From Pirellulaceae bacterium (GTDB lineage Bacteria; Planctomycetota; Planctomycetia; Pirellulales; Pirellulaceae): a stretch of 11,349 bases of DNA. A program made the translations under genes and the position numbers. The stretch lies in NCBI GenBank assembly GCA_013002105.1, contig JABDKS010000141.1:1-11349 (forward strand). Direction: 5' to 3'. The notes beneath the pieces are model-generated. The model was not told the origin of the DNA, searched no databases, and was given only the letters and a program-made list of their open reading frames with translations. Below, piece by piece: positions 1-6,330 of this stretch; positions within the stretch are counted from its first letter, which is position 1, and each line of letters starts with the position of its first letter.

Positions 1-247
1 GCAACAGCAGAAACATGCCTACGATACCCACCAGCGCTGCGATGCCTGTTTGCGACGGGCCCAGCATTTCGCTGGCGTGCGGCAGCAAGTGCAGCAACGA
101 AATGCCGAGCATCAAGCCACCCACGAAGCTGTTGAGCAACTGCGTGCGCAAGTGCGTCATCTTCATCATCGATGGCAAGTGTCCGCCCCCCACCGAGGCG
201 AGCACGATCAAGACGCAATAGACAATCAGTAGGGATTCAACAGCCAT
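1..247 (-). CDS. ZIP-family metal transporter, N-terminal part (cut by window edge)
   Basis: The first 82 residues are visible, reading leftward from an ATG at 247; the frame stays open to base 2. ZIP proteins are inner-membrane permeases that move Zn, Fe or Mn into the cytoplasm. Three hydrophobic segments can be seen: about residues 5-20, 37-56 and 67-82. The second contains SFVGGLMLGISLLHLLPHAS, the Gly-rich helix with a HxxP(E/H)A-type ending (H53, P56, H57) typical of ZIP transmembrane helices. The GGxLPS segment at 20-26 after helix 1 is also usual. No Shine-Dalgarno precedes the ATG; a TTG lies directly upstream at 250 as an alternative. It is 81 bp downstream of the outer-membrane protein gene on the same strand and could share its transcript. 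The metal ion cannot be assigned, because the metal-site helices 4 and 5 are outside the window. Confidence 0.82.
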   Translation of the reverse strand, partial: MAVESLLIVYCVLIVLASVGGGHLPSMMKMTHLRTQLLNSFVGGLMLGISLLHLLPHASEMLGPSQTGIAALVGIVGMFLLL

Positions 248-260
248 CAAGTACTTCAAA

Positions 261-289
261 CGTAGGAGGATTCGGCTGCTTATCCTACG
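261..289 (-). terminator. Weak hairpin between the outer-membrane protein gene and ZIP gene
   Basis: A perfect 7-bp inverted repeat, CGTAGGA at 261-267 and TCCTACG at 283-289, encloses a 15-nt loop. Read on the minus strand it lies 40 bp past the stop of the outer-membrane protein gene and is followed by only TTTG, so it is at best a weak or partial intrinsic terminator. It sits 14 bp before the ZIP ATG, so a role as an operator or leader hairpin for that gene is equally possible. Confidence 0.3.
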
Positions 290-328
290 CGATTGCCGCT
301 TTGCTGCAACTCAGGCGTGTGCGGGTCA

Positions 329-1294
329 CTACCGCCAGCGAAAAGACAGGCCAGTACCGACAAAATAGTCATCGGAATTGTCATCCAGTCCAACACCCCC
401 ACGGATGTCCCAGAGCACATCATGGTTGACCAGAAAGGTGAATCCACCGTTGAAATAGTTTTCCGATCGAGCAGTATCGGCGCTGGTCGGGTAAAACCCA
501 AAATACTCCGCATACGCACCGACACGATCCGCTAATGAAACTCCAATTGTCCAAGACTGGGCCCACTGCGTATAGGCGTCGCCACTGCCATCATCGATTG
601 CACGATTGAATTGAGTGCTGCCGGCGGTGGAAATCGAGTCATTGAGATCCCAACCGTAAAGCAAATTCAAACCGGGCAACGTTTCGTCGGCAGTAAAACG
701 CGCCGCGCCGGTTGGCACGGTCATCTGAGGGATGATCGCCATTTCGGGTAACACACCCTGTTGTGCGGTCAATCCAATCTTGAAACCCAAATACAAATCG
801 TCACTGCCGGAGGCATCCACGTTGTTTACCGAGTCGCCCAGGTACGTCCAACCAATTCGTAACTCCAACCAATCGCGGGCGATTCCGTACCGCAATAGCG
901 ATTCCGGGTATGAATGTGACTTCGTCGAAACACCACCGTCGTCGTTTGCGGTAAACGTATAGCCCATTTCCAATTGCGCCACACCAAGTCCAACCACCGA
1001 ACTCGCTTCAGTGAAATCAGGTCGGTCGGTCACAATCGGTTCATCGAGTCCCGCCAAGTCGGACGAACAGGGATTCGCTGACCAACGCAGCAAAGCACCC
1101 GGACCTTGCGAAGGGCGATGCTTACGGAGAAATCCGCCGCGCATCCAACCATCATGATTTCGTAATGCGGCAATGCTGTTGCCGATGTAGCCAGGTCGAT
1201 TTGCCGCTGCCGTACAGGGTTGCCCACCATGACAGGTGGTTGCGACCGCCGTCACGACAATCAGAGGCAAAAGGCAGAGGGAGAAAGCACGCAT
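329..1294 (-). CDS. Outer-membrane beta-barrel protein, PF13557-like ('MetA-pathway' transporter family)
   Basis: A predicted 321-residue exported protein. Residues 1-20 form a signal peptide (Arg2, then a hydrophobic run ending AVATT). Residues 24-83 are a low-complexity linker. From about residue 86 the sequence EPIVTDRPDFTEASSVV opens the pattern seen in the phenol-degradation MetA-like/'transporter' family. Alternating amphipathic strands follow to the C-terminus (RYGIARDWLELRIG, DDLYLGFKIGL, YFVGTGLSFRWR), as expected for a beta-barrel. The cited function of the family, moving small molecules across the outer membrane, is poorly tested. I chose the ATG at 1294 because it starts the signal peptide. 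The same frame stays open to a TTG at 1468, but the extra 58 residues are not signal-like and would bury the export signal. No Shine-Dalgarno is visible. It is 281 bp downstream of troD, on the same strand, so a link to metal uptake is possible but unproven. Confidence 0.78.
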   Translation of the reverse strand: MRAFSLCLLPLIVVTAVATTCHGGQPCTAAANRPGYIGNSIAALRNHDGWMRGGFLRKHRPSQGPGALLRWSANPCSSDLAGLDEPIVTDRPDFTEASSVVGLGVAQLEMGYTFTANDDGGVSTKSHSYPESLLRYGIARDWLELRIGWTYLGDSVNNVDASGSDDLYLGFKIGLTAQQGVLPEMAIIPQMTVPTGAARFTADETLPGLNLLYGWDLNDSISTAGSTQFNRAIDDGSGDAYTQWAQSWTIGVSLADRVGAYAEYFGFYPTSADTARSENYFNGGFTFLVNHDVLWDIRGGVGLDDNSDDYFVGTGLSFRWR

Positions 1295-1575
1295 AGGGAA
1301 TCCAATTCGTGTGCGGCGTAAATCAATGGCGGTCGGGTCCTTGGCAATCGAGCATTCAATCTGCTCGTACCAACCGGGGTTCATACCCCTGATCAGGCCG
1401 AGCCCGGAGTCGACTACCAGCACAGCCTGATACATCCGTTTTAAATCGGCGATCGACGTCGTTTGCAATCAATCGAATCGACCTAACCTGGGGATCTCGT
1501 GATGCTCCCCCCGACGATAGCGTCGCATGAATCGAAACTTACGCAGTACTCACAATCCGCACGACGTCTACATCC
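1295..1575 (-). other. Non-coding gap and probable 5' leader of the outer-membrane protein gene
   Basis: This 281-bp gap holds no convincing gene. Three inverted repeats lie close together: ATCAGGC/GCCTGAT at 1392-1398 and 1425-1431 (26-nt loop), GGGGT/ACCCC at 1376-1380 and 1385-1389 (4-nt loop), and CGAGC/GCTCG at 1349-1353 and 1363-1367 (9-nt loop). Read on the minus strand they would form successive hairpins in the leader. Arms this short are expected by chance in a stretch of this length, so a regulatory role is not established. No U-tract terminator for troD and no MntR-like box were found here. Confidence 0.4.
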
Positions 1576-2901
1576 CTATTGCTGCTTCTCGCTCGGAATA
1601 GGCCTGCCGTGAGGGTCTTCGTCCGGCGTTTCGGTGACTCGGTCCAGCTCATCTCGAAGCGGTCGGTCGGTAAAATGCTCGAAACGCTCTGCCTTGTCGT
1701 GAATTCGATTCGATTCAACGCTCGTCTGATCCACCAGGTACTGCTCCCACAACCGGTGCGACCGGATCAACTCGCGTGCTCGATCACGTCCTGCTTGAGT
1801 CAACTGTAGTGAGTCGCTGGCGATGATTTCTCCGCGTCGTCGCAACATCGACAGCGCGGCTGCCAAGACCCATCGGCCGGCGAAAAGATGCTCGGCCACC
1901 TCTGACCGCGACGGTTCGCCGATCGATCGTTCTTCGCGGCGATACAACATCGCGACCACATCGTCACAGAGAATCTGCAACGACAGGAGTTGACGGCGTC
2001 CCCATTTGATCGCGACACCGTGTTTGGGACTAAACCCTGCAGCCAGCAAAAACAAAATCCCTGCCATGACAGCCATCATGCCGGATGTCGTCGTGCTGCC
2101 ATATCCAAACCAGCCAGGCACAACGATAGCAGCCAAATGCCCTGTAACGGCCGACACAATCGCGACGGCAACACTGACGAAAATCATCACGGCCAAACGA
2201 TCCGTCAGCATATAAGCCGCCGCGGCTGGAACAACAAACATGGCGACCACCAAGATGCTGCCGACGCTTTCGAAACTGGCCACCGCTGTGACGCTGACTA
2301 AAACCATCAGCGCGTAGTGCATCAACTTGGCCGAAAAGCCCATCGTTGTCGCCAGCGCGGGATCAAACGATGAAATTTTCAACTCCTTAAAGAACAACAA
2401 CACGAATAATACGTTCACTAACGTGACGACGCTCAGGATCAGTGCGGCCTGCGGTACGGCGAAACCAAAAACCGGAATCATGTTTGCTGGTGTCGTTTCG
2501 ATCGAACCGTACAAAACGCAATCGGTATCCAGATGAACACGATCCGCTGCCTGCACCATCATCACCAGCCCCAGTGCGAACAGTGATGTGAACACAACTC
2601 CCATCGACGCTCCTTCGTCAACTTTCCCAACCCGACGGATCCACTCGGTAAAAAACGCCGTCAGAACGCCAACGATCACCGCTCCGATAAACATCGGAAT
2701 GCTGTTTCGACTATGGCTGACCAAAAACGCTACGACGATACCGGGCAAGACGGCGTGCGTCACCGCATCACCCAGCATGCTCAGTTTTCGCAACACCAAA
2801 AAATTACCCAACAAAGCCGACGCGGTCGCGCACAGCATGCCGACCACGACAATCCAGCCATCAAATGACCAACTCCAGTTCAACGCTGCTGACAGGTTCA
2901 T
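1576..2901 (-). CDS. troD: Metal ABC transporter permease TroD/MntD fused to a DtxR-like domain
   Basis: A 441-residue inner-membrane permease of the ABC-3 family (TroCD/ZnuB/MntB), normally about 280-300 residues. Residues 1-298 are the permease: repeated hydrophobic helices, the early LRKLSMLGDAVTHAVLPGI motif at 38-55 (the family's GDxxSHxxLPG signature), and FKELKISSFDP at 171-181, typical of the ATPase-contacting loop. Residues 303-436 form an extra cytoplasmic domain like DtxR/IdeR: a winged-helix-like part (311-370), then RSHRLWEQYL (H382, E386), IHDKAERFEHF (H401, E405, E408, H409) and DPHGRPIP at 429-436, a motif kept in DtxR/IdeR proteins. The domain lacks one of the two N-terminal ligands of MntR (D314 present, Ala where Glu is expected), and its putative recognition helix (GRWVLAAALSML) is hydrophobic. 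It probably pairs with TroC as a heterodimeric channel. Its ATG overlaps the troC stop (ATGA at 2898-2901). Confidence 0.93.
   Translation of the reverse strand: MNLSAALNWSWSFDGWIVVVGMLCATASALLGNFLVLRKLSMLGDAVTHAVLPGIVVAFLVSHSRNSIPMFIGAVIVGVLTAFFTEWIRRVGKVDEGASMGVVFTSLFALGLVMMVQAADRVHLDTDCVLYGSIETTPANMIPVFGFAVPQAALILSVVTLVNVLFVLLFFKELKISSFDPALATTMGFSAKLMHYALMVLVSVTAVASFESVGSILVVAMFVVPAAAAYMLTDRLAVMIFVSVAVAIVSAVTGHLAAIVVPGWFGYGSTTTSGMMAVMAGILFLLAAGFSPKHGVAIKWGRRQLLSLQILCDDVVAMLYRREERSIGEPSRSEVAEHLFAGRWVLAAALSMLRRRGEIIASDSLQLTQAGRDRARELIRSHRLWEQYLVDQTSVESNRIHDKAERFEHFTDRPLRDELDRVTETPDEDPHGRPIPSEKQQ
1594..1995 (-). other. C-terminal DtxR/IdeR-like metal-binding domain of TroD
   Basis: This part codes for TroD residues 303-436. 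By hand alignment to Corynebacterium DtxR, the equivalents of H79, E83, H98, E105 and H106 are all present, and the C102 position holds Glu, as at the matching site in MntR. The PHGxPIP motif is also present. The metal site therefore looks intact, while the putative DNA-recognition helix is alanine-rich and lacks polar contacts. I infer a sensor or gating role rather than DNA binding; this is not shown by the sequence alone. Confidence 0.75.
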
Positions 2902-4361
2902 GTCACCGCTCCTTCACCGCTGGTGGTCGATGACAGGTCGTGGGGACTTTGCGGCACCTGCATCATCAACTTCTGTTCCTCTAACAGATCCTCCAACTGG
3001 TCAATGATCTCCGGTTCCAACACATGTTCGATATCATCCGCGTCACGATCGACCAAACCGGGAGCCACGTCGGCGTAAGCAATCAAATACATTTCCCACA
3101 TTCGATGCTGCCGAGTCAATCGCGCCGCTTCGACGAAACCGGCACGCGTTAAGTGCACCCCATCGTTTCGACTTCGCACCAGGTCGTCGTCTTCCGCCCC
3201 CGCGATGACACGCAGCAATCGACTCCGATTCCAACTTCGCAACTGCAACAATTGATCAACCGAGACCGATGCCTTGGAATTAAATGTCCGAACCGCGCGA
3301 TCCGGCTCGATGACCTCGTAAATGGCTCGCAGCAGATGCTGGCGTTCGATGCGGTGATTCAAACGACGACGACGCATCCAGCGAATCAAAACCCCGCGAG
3401 ATGACCCTATCAACATGCTGATAAAGAAAAAGAACGCGCACACCAGCACAATCATCGCGCCCGACGGCACCCTGGGAAACATCGCACTAATCATTGCGCC
3501 GACAATGCAACCGACCGCACCAATTAAAACACTGTACAGAGCCATTCGCCAAAGCGTATCGGTCCAGAACCGCGCCGCGGCGGCAGGAATAACCATCAAA
3601 GCGATCATCAAGATCAAACCAACCGCCTGCAATCCCACAATCGTGATCAAGACCACGGCCGACATCAACGCGACATCCAACAACACAGTGGGAAACCCGC
3701 GAGAACCAGCGAACCCTTCGTCAAAACACAACAGTTTCAATTCTTTAAACAACAACATGCAAACAACAATCACGATCACCGATGCGCTCGCGATCAGTTG
3801 AGCATCGACGGCACGCATCGATGCCGTTTTGCCGTAGATAAAACTCTCCAATCCAGCCGCGCTCCCGGTTTCCATCTGCTGCACCACACCCAGCAATGCA
3901 ACACCGGCACCATAGAAAACGCTCAGAATGATCCCCAGCGCAGCATCCTCCTTTAACCGTGTGTGGTTTCGGATCCACAGAATTCCGCCCACACCCAACA
4001 AGCCACTGAGCGTTGCACCGCCCAACAGATACGGCAGCGACTTGCCGTCCAGACCCCAAGTGGTCGTCAAGATAAACGCGATCGCGATCCCCGGCAAACT
4101 AGCGTGGCTGAGCGCATCACCCATCAAGGCTCTTTTTCGCAGCAGCGTAAAACTGCCGACAAAACCGGCGCCCGCGCCAAGCATCGCCACTCCAAAAACG
4201 ACGACTCTTGTGTTGTAATCCTTCAACAGAAAAACTCGAGACCAGTCATCCGATCGGCTGTCCGCGAAGTCGACGATGTCGGCCGCAGCGACGATTCCCA
4301 AATCAGCCCACAAAGCAATGACGGACGCCGCCAATAGCAAAATCGCGGGACGACCGCTCAT
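2898..4361 (-). CDS. troC: Metal ABC transporter permease TroC/MntC fused to a DtxR-like domain
   Basis: A 487-residue inner-membrane permease of the ABC-3 family. An N-terminal hydrophobic segment (6-28) is followed by a short polar stretch. The transporter core runs to about residue 328, with LLRKRALMGDALSHASLPGI at 73-92 (the GDALSHASLPG signature) and FKELKLLCFDEGFA at 205-218 facing the ATPase. Residues 335-465 are a DtxR-like extension: a winged-helix-like part (341-405), HLTRAGFVEAARLTRQHRMWE (H419, E423) and ADDIEH (D442, E445, H446). The N-terminal metal ligands of MntR (Asp8, Glu11) are replaced by His and Arg, and the DtxR H98 position is Asp, so the metal site is partly eroded. 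The putative recognition helix NRSRLLRVIAGA is basic and could contact DNA. The fusion is about 190 residues longer than a plain permease. Start and stop both overlap neighbours by ATGA. Confidence 0.93.
   Translation of the reverse strand: MSGRPAILLLAASVIALWADLGIVAAADIVDFADSRSDDWSRVFLLKDYNTRVVVFGVAMLGAGAGFVGSFTLLRKRALMGDALSHASLPGIAIAFILTTTWGLDGKSLPYLLGGATLSGLLGVGGILWIRNHTRLKEDAALGIILSVFYGAGVALLGVVQQMETGSAAGLESFIYGKTASMRAVDAQLIASASVIVIVVCMLLFKELKLLCFDEGFAGSRGFPTVLLDVALMSAVVLITIVGLQAVGLILMIALMVIPAAAARFWTDTLWRMALYSVLIGAVGCIVGAMISAMFPRVPSGAMIVLVCAFFFFISMLIGSSRGVLIRWMRRRRLNHRIERQHLLRAIYEVIEPDRAVRTFNSKASVSVDQLLQLRSWNRSRLLRVIAGAEDDDLVRSRNDGVHLTRAGFVEAARLTRQHRMWEMYLIAYADVAPGLVDRDADDIEHVLEPEIIDQLEDLLEEQKLMMQVPQSPHDLSSTTSGEGAVT
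2967..3359 (-). other. C-terminal DtxR-like domain of TroC
   Basis: This part codes for TroC residues 335-465. The order IYEVIE helix, helix-turn-helix (369-395), LTRAG strand/helix, QHRMWE and DIEH follows the DtxR fold. By hand alignment, the helix-turn-helix stretch has the same length as in DtxR, with Arg379, Arg381 and Arg384 in the recognition helix. Metal ligands are only partly kept: H419, E423, E445 and H446 remain, Asp replaces Cys102/Glu99, and Asp replaces His98. The closest known precedent is Chlamydia trachomatis YtgCR, a permease-repressor fusion. Confidence 0.72.
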
Positions 4362-5164
4362 AATGTCTGCTCCCGCCGCCGCATCGCTTCGGTCACTTCA
4401 TCCAGCAGCGTCAGCCGACCGCCATAGGTCTTTTGCAAATTATCCGGTGTGAACACTTCCTCGACCGGGCCGTGACTGACTATTCGCATGTTCAACAAGA
4501 CGACGTAGTCAAAGTACTCCGGAACGCTTTGCAAGTCGTGATGAATTACCACCGCCGTTTTTTGCCTTGATTTCAGTTCACGCAAAATGTCCACGATCGC
4601 TTGCTCGGTTGCCGCGTCGACCGCCGCAAATGGTTCATCCATCAAATACAAATCGGCATCTTGCACCAACGCACGAGCAAGAAAGGTTCGCTGTTGCTGG
4701 CCACCCGAGAGTTGACTGATCTGACGATTCGCCAAATCCGCAATCCCGACCTGTTCCAATGCAACAAGTGCCTGTTGACGATGCTTCTTTCGGACCGGCA
4801 TGCACCACCCAATATCGTCGTAGAGCCCCATCGTCACGACATCCAACGCACTGACGGGAAATTGCCAATCGACACTTTCACGTTGCGGCACGTAACCGAC
4901 ACGACGACGATTGTGAGCATACGTATCGCCAAAAACACGAACGCGACCGGACGCCCGCGGAATCAAATCCATCACCGCTTTCAACAACGTACTCTTGCCC
5001 GCACCATTGGGACCCACCACGCCAATTAGCTGACCGGCCGGCAAATCAAAACCGACATCCCAAATCACGGGTTTGCGATGGTAGGCGACCGTTAGATCGT
5101 AAATCGAGAGCGGACAATCGGGATTCGCTTGCTTGGCCGGCGACTGATGCGTTGGTGAGATCAT
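4358..5164 (-). CDS. troB: Metal ABC transporter ATP-binding subunit TroB/MntB
   Basis: A 268-residue cytoplasmic ATPase that powers metal import through the TroCD channel. Every motif is present: Walker A GPNGAGKST at 51-59, Q-loop YVPQRE at 91-96, signature LSGGQQQR at 152-159, Walker B LYLMDEP at 172-178 and the switch histidine in VIHHDL near 209. The text YVPQRESVDWQFPVSALDVV around the Q-loop is characteristic of the Zn/Mn (ZnuC/TroB/MntB) branch, where W-FP-SV follows the Q-loop. Length is normal for the family. The ATG at 5164 overlaps the troA stop and the TGA at 4358-4360 overlaps the troC start, so translation is probably coupled through all four genes. Nothing is missing. Confidence 0.96.
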   Translation of the reverse strand: MISPTHQSPAKQANPDCPLSIYDLTVAYHRKPVIWDVGFDLPAGQLIGVVGPNGAGKSTLLKAVMDLIPRASGRVRVFGDTYAHNRRRVGYVPQRESVDWQFPVSALDVVTMGLYDDIGWCMPVRKKHRQQALVALEQVGIADLANRQISQLSGGQQQRTFLARALVQDADLYLMDEPFAAVDAATEQAIVDILRELKSRQKTAVVIHHDLQSVPEYFDYVVLLNMRIVSHGPVEEVFTPDNLQKTYGGRLTLLDEVTEAMRRREQTL

Positions 5165-6222
5165 CGCGCCGCTCCCGTTGCGTCCGTCGTATCCTCCGAT
5201 CCGGATTCCTGGCTCGTCTCAACGCCCAGCTTTCCGTTGAGTCCCTTGGGATCGGCTTTTCCACCGAGCGCTAATGTCACGGTTGTAATATTGTGATCCA
5301 GCATCCCAATGTACGTTCCTTCATAGGTACCACGGGCCCCCATCGCATCGCTGAATAATTCACCCCCCACGACAACGTCATGCCCCTTGGATGCCGCACC
5401 TTCGATCAACGCGTCGATGTTCTTTCGCGAAACACTGCTTTCGATAAAAACCGCTTTCACACCCTTGTCGACAAGCATGTCGACAAGCTTATTGATGCGT
5501 AATACGCCGGCCTCCGACTCGGTCGATAGACCCTGTACTCCCAAAACCTGCAAACCATACGCGCGACCGAAATAGTTAAACGCATCGTGTGAGGTGACAA
5601 GAATCCGACTGCCCTCCGGGATGGTCGCGATGGAGTCAACTCCGTACTGATGCAACCTGTGCAACTCCATACGCAACTTTGCTGCCTCAACTTGATAGTC
5701 ATCGGTGTGCGCCGGATCGAATTCCAACAATGCGTTTTCGACGGCGCTGATACATCGCGACCAAGCACTGACATCCATCCAGACATGCGGATCGTAGTGC
5801 CCGGCAAAGTCCTCCGGTTCCAACAACACGGATTCATCGATCATTTCGGTCACCGCGAACACGGGCTTCGTTCTACCCATTTTGATCAACGTGTCACTCA
5901 TTTTCCCTTCTAGCATCAACCCGCAATAAAACATGATGTCGCTGCCCATCATTGTTTGCACGTCGTCGCGGGTCGGTTTGTAGAGATGCGGATCGACTCC
6001 CGACCCACAAATCTGAGTGACTTTGACATGTTCGCCCCCGACAGTGCGGACAATGTCGGCAACCATTCCAACTGTGGCAACGGCGTTGATCGGATACTGC
6101 CCGGAGAATGCCGAATCCCGCCCGGTCGTGCCACTACTGGTGTCGGACGAGTCTCGATTGCATCCAACAAGTGCGACGGTCAATGCCAAAGCCAGAGAAA
6201 CGAAACAAAATGACGTGCGCAT
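5161..6222 (-). CDS. troA: Metal-binding lipoprotein of the ABC importer, TroA/MntA-like (cluster A-1)
   Basis: A 353-residue periplasmic binding protein tethered by lipid. Residues 1-20 are a lipoprotein signal ending in lipobox LVGC, with Cys21 as the anchor. The mature part shows the cluster A-1 motifs in order: DPHLYKPT (H79), DPHVWMD (H146), VTSHDAFNYFGRAYG (H212), IESSVSRKN and GGELFSDAMG (D292). The ligand set His-His-His-Asp matches Treponema TroA and Chlamydia YtgA; strictly Mn-type proteins such as PsaA have Glu in third place. The His-rich loop of ZnuA is absent. I chose the ATG at 6222, which begins the signal peptide; the frame extends to a TTG at 6255 near the operator region, with no signal logic. 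No Shine-Dalgarno is seen. The acidic tail after residue 335 is low complexity. Expression is probably controlled by MntR from the boxes 42-84 bp upstream. Confidence 0.94.
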   Translation of the reverse strand: MRTSFCFVSLALALTVALVGCNRDSSDTSSGTTGRDSAFSGQYPINAVATVGMVADIVRTVGGEHVKVTQICGSGVDPHLYKPTRDDVQTMMGSDIMFYCGLMLEGKMSDTLIKMGRTKPVFAVTEMIDESVLLEPEDFAGHYDPHVWMDVSAWSRCISAVENALLEFDPAHTDDYQVEAAKLRMELHRLHQYGVDSIATIPEGSRILVTSHDAFNYFGRAYGLQVLGVQGLSTESEAGVLRINKLVDMLVDKGVKAVFIESSVSRKNIDALIEGAASKGHDVVVGGELFSDAMGARGTYEGTYIGMLDHNITTVTLALGGKADPKGLNGKLGVETSQESGSEDTTDATGAAR

Positions 6223-6263
6223 GGGCAATTCGATTAATAGTGGCGAGTACGGCAATCTATAGT

Positions 6264-6279
6264 TTTAGCCAATGCTAAA
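6264..6279. promoter_or_regulatory. Candidate MntR operator, box 1
   Basis: TTTAGC-CAAT-GCTAAA is a perfect palindrome with 6-bp arms and a 4-nt spacer. The core TAGC-N4-GCTA is the same as in the MntR box I recall for E. coli mntH. It lies in the 108-bp gap between divergent troA and mntR, 42 bp upstream of the troA ATG. A weak minus-strand -10-like element, TATAGA (6256-6261), lies beside it on the troA side, so bound MntR would block troA transcription. The assignment to MntR is inference from motif and position. Confidence 0.75.
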
Positions 6280-6281
6280 CT

Positions 6282-6289
6282 TTTATAAA
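6282..6289. promoter_or_regulatory. Palindromic TATA-like element between the two boxes (possible shared -10)
   Basis: TTTATAAA is a perfect 8-bp palindrome, so it offers a TATAAA on both strands. Its centre (6285.5) falls almost exactly midway between the centres of the two MntR-like boxes (6271.5 and 6298.5). A role as the -10 of mntR, of troA or of both is plausible, but good -35 hexamers were not found on either strand. Confidence 0.4.
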
Positions 6290-6290
6290 T

Positions 6291-6306
6291 TGTAGCCATT
6301 GCTAAA
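6291..6306. promoter_or_regulatory. Candidate MntR operator, box 2
   Basis: TGTAGC-CATT-GCTAAA repeats box 1 with one arm mismatch (G for T). An 18-bp unit, TAGCCAATGCTAAACTTT at 6266-6283, recurs at 6293-6310 with a single change, exactly 27 bp further on. The box ends 24 bp before the mntR ATG at 6331, so it is placed for autoregulation, or for cooperative binding with box 1. Confidence 0.7.
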
Positions 6307-6330
6307 CTTTGTGCAAGCACCTAACATTCA

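Noticed and set aside
1295..1468. In-frame extension of the outer-membrane protein to a TTG start at 1468
   Set aside because: The 58 extra residues would place the clear signal peptide (starting MRAFSLCLL) inside the protein; the ATG at 1294 makes better sense.
1500..1545. CGAC/GTCG inverted repeat near 1520 as a terminator for troD
   Set aside because: The stem is only 4 bp and is followed on the minus strand by G residues, not a T tract.
1295..1575. Possible Mn-sensing yybP-ykoY riboswitch before the outer-membrane protein gene
   Set aside because: I looked because of the metal context, but the conserved loop sequences of that riboswitch are not present.
2588..3801. Plus-strand open frames opposite troC and troD (2588-3007, 3415-3801)
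   Set aside because: They are low-complexity mirror translations (Thr/Asn/Ile/Pro-rich) of the permease genes with no motif; the minus-strand genes explain the coding signal.
6223..6255. Extension of troA to a TTG start at 6255
   Set aside because: The added residues come before a clean lipoprotein signal peptide ending LVGC; a start there would spoil it.
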